Assembly (NCBI GenBank): GCA_007693595.1
Contig: REDI01000041.1
Coordinates: forward strand, 124,001 to 188,000
Direction: 5' to 3'
Source: Deltaproteobacteria bacterium
GTDB lineage: Bacteria > Myxococcota_A > UBA796 > GCA-2862545
Length of the DNA stretch: 64,000 nucleotides
This document shows, piece by piece, positions 8,178-16,522 of this stretch (positions within the stretch are counted from its first letter, which is position 1; each line of letters opens with the position of its first letter). The notes beneath the pieces are model-generated. The model was given only the letters and a program-made list of their open reading frames with translations, did no database searches and was not told the DNA's origin. The translations under genes and the position numbers were made by a program.

Positions 8178-10589
8178 ATGTTCTTTCGTGAAAAGCGAAG
8201 CCCCGACCCCCATTCGCTGCGGCTCCCCATGCTGCCGCTCAAAGAGGTGGTGGTCCTGCCGCACGCCAATCTGGCGCTGACCGTGGGTCGCCCCAAGTCT
8301 CTTGCGGCGGTGGAGCAGGCGAAGGGCCGGGATCGGCAGATCTTCCTCGTCACCCAGCGCCTCGCGGAGCGAGAAGAGCCTGGCCCTGACGATGTCTTTG
8401 CTGTGGGAACCATCGCGCACATCGAGAACACCCTGAACATGCCCGACGGCACCGTTCGGGTGATCCTCGCGGGGAGGCATCGGGCTCGCATCCTCGACTG
8501 GGTGCAGTCGGACCCCTATTTCGAGGTCGAGCTCGAGCGCATCGAGCCGGTCGAGGTCACTCGGGAGGTCCTCCACTTGGTCCGCACCGTCAAGACCACC
8601 TTCGAGACCTACCAAAAGCACAACCGCGACGTGCCCCCCGAGATGGTCTTGGCGATCAACGCCATGGAAGATCCCGAGCGTCTGGCCGACACCTTGATCC
8701 ACAACCTCTCAGGTCTCAAGGTGGCCGATCGTCAGCAGGCTCTCGAGGAGCGCGACGTCGAGAAGCGCCTCCAGCTCGTTTATCAGACCCTTCAGACCGA
8801 GATCGAGTTTCGCCAGGTCGAGCGAAAGCATCGCCAGCGAAGCCGTAAACAAGCGGAGCACTCGAAGCGAGAGTCGGTGCTGGAGCAGCAGATGCGCGAC
8901 ATTCAGCGCGAGCTGGGCGATCGCGAGAGCAAGGGTGATCTCGACGATCTCGCCCAAGCCCTCGCCGAACGTGACCTGCCTGAGCTCGTGCGCACCCGTG
9001 CGGAGCGGGAGCTGCGCAAGCTCTCGCAGATGAACGCGATGAGCGCCGAGGCGACCGTTTTGCGGACCTACCTCGAGACCCTCATCGATCTGCCGTGGTC
9101 CGAGCGCAGCGCGGAGCGTCCGGGCCTCGACGAAGCCGAGGCGATCCTCGATGAAGATCACTATGGGCTCGACAAGATCAAGGAGCGGATCATCGAGTAC
9201 CTGGCGGTCGAGACCTTGGTCGATCGGATGCGGGGCCCGATCCTCTGCCTCGTCGGGCCTCCGGGCGTTGGGAAGACCTCTTTGGCGCGCTCGATCGCCC
9301 GCGCGACAGGGCGCCCCTTCGTTCGAATCGCCTTGGGCGGAGTGCGAGATGAAGCCGAGATCCGAGGCCATCGACGCACCTACATCGGAGCCATGCCCGG
9401 CAAGCTCATCCAAGCCATGCGACGGGCGGGCACGGTCGATCCGGTGATGCTCCTCGACGAGGTCGACAAGATGTCGTCGGACTTCCGGGGCGACCCCGCC
9501 TCGGCCTTGCTCGAGGTGCTCGATCCCGAGCAGAACACCGCCTTCGGCGATCACTACCTCGATATTGACTACGATCTCTCCAGGGTGACCTTCATCTGCA
9601 CCGCCAACACCCTCGACGGGATCCCTATCCCGCTTCGGGATCGTCTCGAGATCATCCGGCTCACCGGGTACAGCGACCGCGAGAAGATCGAGATCGGTCG
9701 GCGGTACCTGATCCCCAAGCAGCTTAGGCAACACGGACTGTCCGATGAAGATCTCCGCGTGCCCGACGATGCCCTCCAAGGGATCATCCGGGGCTGGACC
9801 CGCGAGGCGGGGGTGCGGGACCTCGAGCGCAAGGTGGCGAAGCTCTGTCGTCGGGTCGCGCGCAAGGTGGTGGCGAGAGGCCGCGAAGAGCAGGTCACGG
9901 TCACGCCCGAGCTCCTCTCGGACATGCTCGGAGTCCAAGTGCACGAGCCGGACCGGAACGATCAGGTCGACCAGGTGGGCCTGGTCCGTGGCTTGGGTGT
10001 GTCCCAGGTCGGGGGTAGCGTGCTCGAGATCGAGGTCGCAGCCCTTCCGGGCAAGGGCAAGCTGACCCTGACCGGCCGTCCCGGCGAGGTCATGAAGGAG
10101 TCTTCCTCCGCTGTTTTTACTTATGTGCGCTCCCGCGCCGAGGCCCTGGGGCTCGATCCCGACTTCTACGAGACCAACGACTTTCACATCCACTATCCGG
10201 GCCTCGCCAGCGGGGTCGAGGGGCCCAGCGCGGGCATCGCGATGGCCACGGCGATGGTCAGCGCGCTCACGGGGGTGCCGGCGCGTCACGACACCGCCAT
10301 GACCGGCGAGCTCTCGCTGCGTGGCCGGGTGCTCAAGATCGGCGGCCTCAAAGAGAAGCTCCTCGCCGCGCATCGGGCGGGGATCCGCCGCGTGATCATC
10401 CCCGAACGCAATCGTCCCGACCTCGACGACGTACCTGGCTACGTGCTCGATGCCATCGAGATCCTCCCCGCAGAGCACATGGATCGGGTGCTGCTCGAGT
10501 CGCTCAGTAGCGAAGGGGCGGCGGCGCTGTTCCGCTCGGGGAGGGGGTCGCCCTCCACCATGGGGAGCCAGGCGGGGGGGGAGCGCTGA
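8178..10589 (+). CDS. lon: ATP-dependent serine protease Lon
   Basis: The 803-residue product matches full-length bacterial LonA. The N-terminal substrate-recognition domain opens with [13 protein letters not shown] and is followed by a coiled-coil region. The AAA+ module has Walker A GPPGVGKT (about 360-367) and Walker [10 protein letters not shown]. The C-terminal protease domain carries the catalytic Ser in GPSAGIAM (about 684) and Lys in [10 protein letters not shown] (about 726). The start is the ATG at 8178, preceded by AGGTGAG; earlier in-frame codons add a sequence foreign to Lon. It closes the tig-clpP-clpX-lon block. The tail after the protease domain is short and Gly/Ser-rich. Confidence 0.97.
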   Translation: MFFREKRSPDPHSLRLPMLPLKEVVVLPHANLALTVGRPKSLAAVEQAKGRDRQIFLVTQRLAEREEPGPDDVFAVGTIAHIENTLNMPDGTVRVILAGRHRARILDWVQSDPYFEVELERIEPVEVTREVLHLVRTVKTTFETYQKHNRDVPPEMVLAINAMEDPERLADTLIHNLSGLKVADRQQALEERDVEKRLQLVYQTLQTEIEFRQVERKHRQRSRKQAEHSKRESVLEQQMRDIQRELGDRESKGDLDDLAQALAERDLPELVRTRAERELRKLSQMNAMSAEATVLRTYLETLIDLPWSERSAERPGLDEAEAILDEDHYGLDKIKERIIEYLAVETLVDRMRGPILCLVGPPGVGKTSLARSIARATGRPFVRIALGGVRDEAEIRGHRRTYIGAMPGKLIQAMRRAGTVDPVMLLDEVDKMSSDFRGDPASALLEVLDPEQNTAFGDHYLDIDYDLSRVTFICTANTLDGIPIPLRDRLEIIRLTGYSDREKIEIGRRYLIPKQLRQHGLSDEDLRVPDDALQGIIRGWTREAGVRDLERKVAKLCRRVARKVVARGREEQVTVTPELLSDMLGVQVHEPDRNDQVDQVGLVRGLGVSQVGGSVLEIEVAALPGKGKLTLTGRPGEVMKESSSAVFTYVRSRAEALGLDPDFYETNDFHIHYPGLASGVEGPSAGIAMATAMVSALTGVPARHDTAMTGELSLRGRVLKIGGLKEKLLAAHRAGIRRVIIPERNRPDLDDVPGYVLDAIEILPAEHMDRVLLESLSSEGAAALFRSGRGSPSTMGSQAGGER

Positions 10590-10608
10590 GCCCCGAAGGG
10601 GGGCTGTT
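10589..10608 (+). terminator. Weak hairpin after lon
   Basis: A 6-bp stem AGCCCC/GGGGCT (10589-10594 with 10600-10605) overlaps the lon stop codon and is followed by GTT. The T-tract is poor, so attenuated or factor-assisted termination is as likely as true intrinsic termination. Confidence 0.35.
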
Positions 10609-10668
10609 CGAGTTGGTAGCTTGTCGGCGGCAGCTTCGGCGAGATGCAGAAATCCTTGTGCCACTTGC

Positions 10669-10697
10669 TTGACGCTCTGGAGGGGTCAGAGTAGTAG
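10669..10697 (+). promoter_or_regulatory. Promoter of the tRNA-Val/tRNA-Asp unit
   Basis: A near-consensus -35 box TTGACG (10669-10674), a 17-base spacer and a -10 box TAGTAG (10692-10697) precede the tRNA-Val 5' end by 26 bases. The -10 hexamer is identical to that upstream of tRNA-His. Confidence 0.6.
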
Positions 10698-10723
10698 ACA
10701 GGGGCCCGGGCCAAGCGTGTTCC

Positions 10724-10795
10724 GGGCGGATAGCTCAATGGGAGAGCGCCGGCCTTACAAGCCGGTGGTTGCAGGTTCGAGTCCTGTTCCGCCCA
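10724..10795 (+). tRNA. tRNA-Val (TAC)
   Basis: Acceptor stem GGGCGGA/TCCGCCC, anticodon stem CCGGC/GCCGG with anticodon TAC at 10756-10758, and T arm GCAGG-TTCGAGT-CCTGT. Discriminator A10795; no CCA encoded. A tRNA-Asp follows 13 bases on. Confidence 0.97.
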
Positions 10796-10808
10796 TTGAC
10801 TCAGACGA

Positions 10809-10885
<77 letters not shown>

Positions 10886-10890
10886 TTCAC

Positions 10891-10930
10891 AGACGCCCAC
10901 CCGGCACGCTCGGGTGGGCGTCTCTTCTTT
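10891..10930 (+). terminator. Rho-independent terminator after tRNA-Val/Asp
   Basis: A perfect 13-bp stem (10891-10903 with 10911-10923) closes a 7-base loop and is followed by CTTCTTT. It is the strongest intrinsic terminator in the window and lies five bases after tRNA-Asp. Confidence 0.9.
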
Positions 10931-11032
10931 GGTGCCCTCTCACTTCATCCGTTCGACCTGTCTCTCGCTGACGGGCCTCGATCGGCGCACTGGCGGTTCG
11001 AGGGCTTCACCCAAGCACCCGGAGGACTGCGT

Positions 11033-11860
11033 ATGACGGTCGTGTCGACGGGCTTCTTCGGGGCATGGTTCCTGGGGCTGGTTCAGGGACTTACCGAGTT
11101 TCTGCCGGTCTCCAGCTCAGGCCACCTCGTCCTCTTTCAGCAGTTTTTTCCTATCGACGGAGACGATGTCTTCTTCGATCTGATCCTCCACGTCGGCACC
11201 CTGCTGCCCGTACTCTGGTTCTATCGGCGCGACGTCTCGATGCTGGCCTCCGATCCCCTGGTGGGCCGGGGACCCTTCCTTCGACGCGAGGGGGTCCGCC
11301 TCGCGGGCCTGCTGCTCCTGGCGACGATCCCGACCGGGATCATCGGCGTGGTCTTCAAGGATGTCTTCGAGCTCTGGTTCTCAACGCCCGCGGTGCTCAC
11401 CTTGACCTTCGCGGTCACGGGCACCCTGCTCTTTCTCTCGAGCCGGTTCAAGGGCGCGGGCTTCGGGCTCCACCAGATGGCCTGGTGGCACGCGATCGTG
11501 CTCGGGCTGGCGCAGGGCTTCGCCATCACGCCAGGCATCTCCCGCTCTGGAACGACGATCGTGGTGGCGCTGGCCTTGGGGCTGGCTCCGATGGCGGCGG
11601 CTCGCTTCTCCTTCCTGATGAGCGTTCCGGCGATCCTGGGCGCGGTGGTGCTCAAGCTCGATGATGCGGACCTCACCTCGATGGACCTCGGGGCCCTGAC
11701 CCTCGGGGGGCTCACGGCCACGGCGAGCGGGTATGCCGCCCTGGTCTTGCTCGTGCTGGTGGTGAAGCGCCGCCGGTTGGCTAGCTTTGCATGGTACTGC
11801 TGGGCGATGGCCGTCGTCTCGGGGCTGCTGGCGCTGTGGGCTCTGCTCGCGCCGGCTTGA
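11033..11860 (+). CDS. uppP: Undecaprenyl-diphosphatase (UppP/BacA)
   Basis: This integral membrane enzyme of 275 residues dephosphorylates undecaprenyl pyrophosphate, recycling the lipid carrier for peptidoglycan and other envelope polymers. Both family signatures are present: the Glu-containing GLTEFLPVSSSGH near the N-terminus (about 20-32) and PGISRSGTT in the middle. Multiple hydrophobic helices cover the whole length. A clear GGAGG lies upstream of the ATG. The gene is monocistronic between tRNA units, and its stop codon is embedded in the -35 box of the tRNA-Trp promoter. Confidence 0.97.
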   Translation: MTVVSTGFFGAWFLGLVQGLTEFLPVSSSGHLVLFQQFFPIDGDDVFFDLILHVGTLLPVLWFYRRDVSMLASDPLVGRGPFLRREGVRLAGLLLLATIPTGIIGVVFKDVFELWFSTPAVLTLTFAVTGTLLFLSSRFKGAGFGLHQMAWWHAIVLGLAQGFAITPGISRSGTTIVVALALGLAPMAAARFSFLMSVPAILGAVVLKLDDADLTSMDLGALTLGGLTATASGYAALVLLVLVVKRRRLASFAWYCWAMAVVSGLLALWALLAPA

Positions 11861-11885
11861 CCGCGACCCGCCGAGCCCATATGAA
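11857..11885 (+). promoter_or_regulatory. Promoter of tRNA-Trp, overlapping the uppP stop
   Basis: -35 TTGACC (11857-11862) contains the uppP stop codon TGA; after 17 bases comes -10 TATGAA (11880-11885). The predicted transcript would begin a few bases before the tRNA at 11897. Confidence 0.6.
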
Positions 11886-11896
11886 GCACCTGCTCT

Positions 11897-11969
11897 AGGG
11901 GTATAGCTCAGTTGGTAGAGCAGCGGATTCCAAATCCGCAGGTCGAGGGTTCGAGTCCTTCTGCCCCTG
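11897..11969 (+). tRNA. tRNA-Trp (CCA)
   Basis: Acceptor stem AGGGGTA/TGCCCCT, D arm TAGCTCAGTTGGTAGAGCA, anticodon arm GCGGA-TTCCAAA-TCCGC with anticodon CCA at 11930-11932, and T arm GAGGG-TTCGAGT-CCTTC. Discriminator G11969; no CCA encoded. Confidence 0.97.
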
Positions 11970-11985
11970 TGCGACTCCGTCGACG

Positions 11986-12027
11986 CGCCCCCCGATCCCG
12001 TCCGAGGCTCGGGGGGCGTGTTCGTTT
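11986..12027 (+). terminator. Terminator after tRNA-Trp, possibly bidirectional
   Basis: A 10-bp stem (11986-11995 with 12009-12018), extendable outward through a G-T pair, is followed on the plus strand by TTCGTTT. It separates tRNA-Trp from the convergent cvfB-like gene whose stop is at 12026. On the minus strand no T-tract follows, so bidirectional action is uncertain. Confidence 0.65.
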
Positions 12028-12856
12028 AGGGCTCCACGAGCTCGATCCCTCCTTCGACGAGGCGCAGCCGCCCTTCGCGGTAGAGTCCGCCGACAGCCCG
12101 CTTGAAGGACTTCTTGCTCATGTGCAGGGCACGCTCGATCTCGGCGGGCTTGGACTTGTCGTGCAGCGGCAGCCGCCCCCCCGCCTCGCGCAGGGCATCG
12201 AGGATCGTCGTCTGAGCGCTGCGCACGCCTTCTACGCCCAGGGGGCGCGTCCGTACTTCGAGCCGGCCGTCGGGTCGAAGCTCCTTGATCCAGCCCGGGA
12301 GCTCGTCCCCGACGCTCAGGCTGCGGTGGATCTCGCTGTCGTGCAGGAGGCCTCCGTAGCGCTTGTCGACGAGGACGAGGGCGCCGAAGTCGTTGAAGCC
12401 GTAGACCATCAACGAGACCTCGTCGTTGACCTTGTGGTGATCGATGGCCCGATCGAGGTGTCGGTTGAGCTTGGAGCTGGCGACGACCCGGCCGCGGGCG
12501 CCGAGCCCCGCGTGCACGACGACCCGCTGACCGGGATGAACGGGCGCGAACATCTCGCCGTAGGGCAAGAAGAGGTCCTTGTCGAGGCCCCAGTCGAGGA
12601 AGGCGCCGTGGGGCGTGACGTCGACGACCTGTAGGCAGGCGAACTGGCCGACCTCGATCAGGGGACGCTGCAGGGTGGCGCTGAGTCGGTCCTCGGTGTC
12701 GGTGTAGAGGAAGACGGTGAGCTCGTCGCCGACCGAGACGTGATCGGGGACCTCTCGTCGGGGGAGGAGGACCTCGCTCTCGCCCCGCGCGAGCACGAGG
12801 CCCACGCGGAGGTCTTGGGTGACACGCAAGGTGAGGGTCTGACCAGCGCTAAACAT
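12026..12856 (-). CDS. cvfB: CvfB-family S1-domain RNA-binding protein
   Basis: The 276-residue product is built like CvfB/YitL proteins: tandem S1-like beta-barrels (about 5-65, 68-130 and 140-205) and a C-terminal winged-helix segment (about 220-272). The hallmark S1 phrase GAFLDWGLDKDLFLP lies near 84-98 and a second, FGALVLVDKRYGGLLH, near 158-173. CvfB proteins bind RNA and influence virulence or stress-gene expression in firmicutes; their role in other phyla is largely unknown. It is divergent from the HhH gene at 12947 and convergent with tRNA-Trp. The ribosome site upstream of the ATG is weak. Confidence 0.85.
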   Translation of the reverse strand: MFSAGQTLTLRVTQDLRVGLVLARGESEVLLPRREVPDHVSVGDELTVFLYTDTEDRLSATLQRPLIEVGQFACLQVVDVTPHGAFLDWGLDKDLFLPYGEMFAPVHPGQRVVVHAGLGARGRVVASSKLNRHLDRAIDHHKVNDEVSLMVYGFNDFGALVLVDKRYGGLLHDSEIHRSLSVGDELPGWIKELRPDGRLEVRTRPLGVEGVRSAQTTILDALREAGGRLPLHDKSKPAEIERALHMSKKSFKRAVGGLYREGRLRLVEGGIELVEP

Positions 12857-12946
12857 GAACCATCCGGGAGTGAGGATGGTCTCGTATCACGATGGGGTTG
12901 CGGGGGGGCCTGCCCCTGTGCGGCGGGAGCCCGAGGGGCTTCTTGG

Positions 12947-13501
12947 ATGCGCTACACTGGGGATGTTCTTGGAGGATGTGTGGTTGTTCTACTCTGGCTC
13001 TACCTCTCGCTCTTCGCCCTGGCCGACGAGCCGCCCAAGGTCGATGCCAACCTCGCGACCGAGTACGAGCTCGCAGCGGTTCCGGGACTGGGACCGGCCA
13101 AGGCGAGGGCCATCGTCAAATATCGTCTGAAGCACGGACCGTTCCGACGGGTGAACCAGCTCGAAAGGGTCTCCGGGCTGAGCCTGAACACGGTGAAGAA
13201 GCTCGCCCCCTACCTCGAGGTCGGCGATTTCAAAGAAGCCAAAAAGGCCATCAAGCAGCAGCGCATCGACGCGCCGCCCTACTCGGGCCCGGTCATCGAC
13301 ATCAACACCGCCGATGTCCACCAGCTCGGCCAGCTCCCAGGGGTCGGTCCCACCAAGGCGCAAGCCATCTTCGACGACCGCGAGAAGCGGGGTCGATTTC
13401 GGAAGTGTCGATCGCTGGAGCGGGTGACGGGCATCGGACCAAGCACCGTGGAACAGTTGATGGAGGCCTGCGAAGCGGGCAGGCCTGAACGCGATCGTTG
13501 A
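12947..13501 (+). CDS. Exported ComEA-like protein with two helix-hairpin-helix modules
   Basis: The 184-residue product begins with a hydrophobic signal peptide (cleavage likely after FALA, about residue 27). Two helix-hairpin-helix DNA-binding modules follow, each with the LPGVGP-type hairpin: VPGLGPAKARAIVKYR (about 43-58) and LPGVGPTKAQAIFDDR (about 128-143). Each is followed by a second hairpin segment (VSGLSLNTVKKL and VTGIGPSTVEQL). ComEA-type proteins bind incoming DNA in the periplasm during natural transformation, but HhH exported proteins also occur without competence genes. The ATG at 12947 is chosen because it opens the signal peptide; upstream codons overlap the divergent cvfB. 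The next gene, 67 bases on, also has an HhH domain. Confidence 0.8.
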   Translation: MRYTGDVLGGCVVVLLWLYLSLFALADEPPKVDANLATEYELAAVPGLGPAKARAIVKYRLKHGPFRRVNQLERVSGLSLNTVKKLAPYLEVGDFKEAKKAIKQQRIDAPPYSGPVIDINTADVHQLGQLPGVGPTKAQAIFDDREKRGRFRKCRSLERVTGIGPSTVEQLMEACEAGRPERDR

Positions 13502-13568
13502 TGGATGACCTCCGCTTGGGGTAGGCTGCGGTCCGGTCGGTCGTGTGCATGCGCGGCGTGGAGGCGGA

Positions 13569-15803
13569 GTGAGTCAGAAGCTTCAGGTGGCCGCGCGTGG
13601 CTGGCTACTGGCAGCGGGGCTTTTCGTGGGGGCCAACCTGCCCGCGCACGCCGAGATCTACACCGTGCCGATCATCATCGACTCCGAGGACGATCTCTTC
13701 GATCTCTTCGAGAACGGGGACATCTCGGAGTCCGAGATGGATCTCCTGATGGAGCTCTACCAAAAAAAGGTGGACCTCAACCGCGCGACCCGCGATGAGC
13801 TCTACGAGCTGCCCGGTCTGACCTACCCCATGGTCGATGCCATCTTGCAGTTTCGTCGTGAGAAGGGCGACATCAAAGATGTACGCGAGCTCGAGAAGGC
13901 GGGGGCTGTCCCCTACATCGTCATGAAGCAGATGGAGGCCTTCGTCCTCTATGGGCGGCCCAAGCTACAGCTAGACGCCCCGGTGCACGGAAGCGTGCGG
14001 CTCAAGACCTTGTACCAGCCGATGTCCGCGGGTGGGGTCGGGGTCGACGCCGGTAGCTTCGACGAAGGAGGCGGAGGGGGCTTTGATGTCTCCAACATTC
14101 GTCGCTCGCCCTCCGTCGCGCTGCGCTCGCGGATCACCGCCATGGGCGGGCGCCTGGATGCGAGCTGGACGATCTCGGGTCGAGACCTTCCCGGTCGGCT
14201 CAACCTCGCTGGGACTCCAGATAATCCCTACTACATCGCGGATTCACCCCGGTTTCGTCTCGAGCCGCTCCGCAAGGCCTACGCGATGTATTCCGCCGAT
14301 CTGGGGGATCAGGGGCGCGGTCAAGTGGTCGTAGGAACTTACAACGCGGGCTTTGGTGAGCGGCTGACCTTCGACAGCACGAACCGGCGCCGCCCTTATG
14401 GTCTGTACGGTGACGACCTGATGTTCGATAACGTGGGGGGACTTGGTCGCTTCAACTCGGACTTTCGGGTTCACCGTGGCCTACAGGGCGTGGCGGGCTC
14501 GGTGCAGCAGCTCCCGGTGGCCGGGCGCATCACCCTCGACACCACCGGCTTCCTCTCGATGCGTGCTGTCGACGAGTACATGTACCGCTACCGGCCCAAT
14601 CGGACCTACTTCAACGAAGAGGCCGCCGCAGGGGGTGAGGCGCGCTGTACGGCCGAGGGCCGCTGCCACTCCTTCGAGACCTTCCGCGACGTCTACGTCC
14701 ATCAGGTTGGTGGCGGAAATATGCGCTTGAACCTGGGCTCGCGCTCCTATATCGGCTCTACGGCTTATGCGGCTCGAAACTACTTCACCGAGGGCGATGA
14801 GGTGGTGAACTTCGCCCCCGCGGCCCGGCAGCCCGTCCGCCGCAGCTTCGGCGCCTTTGGTATCGAGGGGGCCTACGGTACAGGCATCTTCGATCTCTTT
14901 GGCGAGTTCACGGTCACCGACCGTGGGGCACCCGCGGCCTTGATCCGGACCCTCTACGATCTGAAGCCCGTCGCGCTCGAGGTGACGGGTCGATACTACG
15001 ATAAGGGCTTCGACAACCCCTTCAGCCGCGGCGAAGCCTCCGCGGGTCAGTTCCTCGGTATGAGGGCCCGCGACGAGGCTGGGCTCAAGGTTCGGGCCGA
15101 AGGGCGTCCCGCCCGGTTCTGGCGCTTCATCGGGCATGTCGACAGCTGGATCCACCCCGCTCAGGAGCGCCATGACCTCGAGTTCTTCATGCGCCATGAG
15201 TTCGACCTCAGTCGAAAGGTGCGGCTGTCGGGGTGGGTCCGCTACTTCGACAAGGACATCTGGGTCGGGGGGCGCGATCAGGACTACATTCGCAGTCCCG
15301 TCGTCAACTACGACGACATCTACGACGAAGACGACCCCGACTTCGCCATGGAAGAGCTCCGCGCTTCTCGCACCGATCTGGCTCGGGGGCTCCGCAAGGA
15401 GTTCGGCAATCAGATGCGATGGCAACCTTCCAAACGCTTTCTGCTCACCGCTTATGGTCGGATGGTGTGGCGTGACGTCTCCGTCTACGACGAGTCCTTC
15501 GAGCGCAACGTCTCAACGTGGATCCGAGGCTCCTATAAGCCGGTACCTTGGCTCGATCTGTCCAGCCGTGTCCGGTTCTGGGACGACGACATCGACACCA
15601 TCGCCGAGGATCGCTCGGGCGACGGCGTGCTCGACTTTCGTAGAGGTAACGCCTTTCTCGAGGTGTATGGTCGGGTCGCCGTCTCGCTGCCCAAGCGTCT
15701 CCGGGGCAGCTTCCGGTATGACGTTCGCACCTTTACCGACGTGAAAGTTCGCGATCGCGATCCCGAGCACCTGCTGCGCTTGACCGTCGAGGCCTTCTTT
15801 TAG
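13569..15803 (+). CDS. Putative outer-membrane beta-barrel protein with N-terminal helix-hairpin-helix domain
   Basis: The 744-residue product has a signal peptide (cleavage after PAHA, about residue 28). A single HhH domain (about 60-125) contains VDLNRATRDELYELPGLTY, the ComEA-like arrangement. About 600 residues follow, rich in alternating aromatic/hydrophobic beta strands with frequent RY, RF and WxR motifs. The sequence ends in Phe-Phe, as expected for a barrel recognised by the Bam complex. The GTG at 13569 follows GGAGG closely (four bases); a GTG at 13545 is in frame but lacks a site. Large HhH plus barrel proteins are found, uncharacterised, in other Gram-negative phyla. Co-orientation with the exported double-HhH gene suggests they act together on DNA or on another envelope ligand. 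The barrel prediction is inference from strand pattern. Confidence 0.65.
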   Translation: MSQKLQVAARGWLLAAGLFVGANLPAHAEIYTVPIIIDSEDDLFDLFENGDISESEMDLLMELYQKKVDLNRATRDELYELPGLTYPMVDAILQFRREKGDIKDVRELEKAGAVPYIVMKQMEAFVLYGRPKLQLDAPVHGSVRLKTLYQPMSAGGVGVDAGSFDEGGGGGFDVSNIRRSPSVALRSRITAMGGRLDASWTISGRDLPGRLNLAGTPDNPYYIADSPRFRLEPLRKAYAMYSADLGDQGRGQVVVGTYNAGFGERLTFDSTNRRRPYGLYGDDLMFDNVGGLGRFNSDFRVHRGLQGVAGSVQQLPVAGRITLDTTGFLSMRAVDEYMYRYRPNRTYFNEEAAAGGEARCTAEGRCHSFETFRDVYVHQVGGGNMRLNLGSRSYIGSTAYAARNYFTEGDEVVNFAPAARQPVRRSFGAFGIEGAYGTGIFDLFGEFTVTDRGAPAALIRTLYDLKPVALEVTGRYYDKGFDNPFSRGEASAGQFLGMRARDEAGLKVRAEGRPARFWRFIGHVDSWIHPAQERHDLEFFMRHEFDLSRKVRLSGWVRYFDKDIWVGGRDQDYIRSPVVNYDDIYDEDDPDFAMEELRASRTDLARGLRKEFGNQMRWQPSKRFLLTAYGRMVWRDVSVYDESFERNVSTWIRGSYKPVPWLDLSSRVRFWDDDIDTIAEDRSGDGVLDFRRGNAFLEVYGRVAVSLPKRLRGSFRYDVRTFTDVKVRDRDPEHLLRLTVEAFF

Positions 15804-15895
15804 CAGCCAGCCAACAGGTCCCTCATCGGCCTTGGGCTCTCGGTCCTGTGAATCAGCGGGTGTTCTTGCTCGCTCCTCGTTCAGAAGCCGCCCTG

Positions 15896-16456
15896 CTAGG
15901 CCCCGCTGGACGCGATCGGCGTGAAGGTGTAGCTGTCGAGCAGCTCGAGGTCCTTCGGGGGCTTCCAGTTCTGATCAAGCACCTCGGTGGCGACCCACAT
16001 GAGCAGGAAGACCTTGCCGGACTGGGTGTCGTCGAGGGGTTCTTCGTCTTCGCTCTCGGTGTCGCGCTCGAAGAGGCTGTAGAGCGCTTCGTCGAGGAGG
16101 TGGGGCTGGGCGCGCCACTCGACCTTGCGGACCCGCTCCGCGAAGCCGTCGTCGAAGGGGAGGAGGTCGCCCGCAACGGCTCCGATCCGGCGCTCGGCGT
16201 CGCGGACCTGCTCCCAAGTGGCGCTCTTGAGGCGTCCGCCCGCGAGATCAAAGATCCGCGCCAGCACGCCGACGAGGTACTGGGTGACCCCGACGGTCGG
16301 ACCATCGAGGTGCTCAGCGTTCTCGATGACCCATCGGATGAGCCGGCGCTGGCTCTTGAGGAGCCGCGAGAGGCTGGCTTGATGGAGCTCGGTGTGGTTG
16401 CCGATCTCGTCGGACCACTCGTGGACGAGAGGGCGTGGAAGGTAGGCGTTGGGCAT
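15896..16456 (-). CDS. Hypothetical protein
   Basis: I do not recognise this 186-residue protein. It has no signal peptide or membrane segment. The first two thirds look helical, with WEQVRDAERRIGAVAGDLLPFDDGF in the middle split by a loop, and an acidic stretch (ERDTESEDEE) follows. The start is supported by GGAGG five bases upstream of the ATG. It is convergent with the beta-barrel gene and runs in the same direction as the aspartic protease gene upstream (67 bases apart), so the two may form an operon. Confidence 0.6.
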   Translation of the reverse strand: MPNAYLPRPLVHEWSDEIGNHTELHQASLSRLLKSQRRLIRWVIENAEHLDGPTVGVTQYLVGVLARIFDLAGGRLKSATWEQVRDAERRIGAVAGDLLPFDDGFAERVRKVEWRAQPHLLDEALYSLFERDTESEDEEPLDDTQSGKVFLLMWVATEVLDQNWKPPKDLELLDSYTFTPIASSGA

Positions 16457-16522
16457 GGATCCTCCGTGGCGCGCAGCCTATCTCCACCGCGGGAGGCGGG
16501 CCACCGCCCAACGCGTACCGCC

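Noticed and set aside
8709-10664. 651-codon minus-strand frame opposite lon
   Set aside because: Shadow of the lon coding frame; no ribosome site and no family similarity.
12947-15803. A complete natural-competence locus
   Set aside because: No ComEC, ComF, DprA or pilus gene is present nearby, so the HhH pair alone does not prove DNA uptake.
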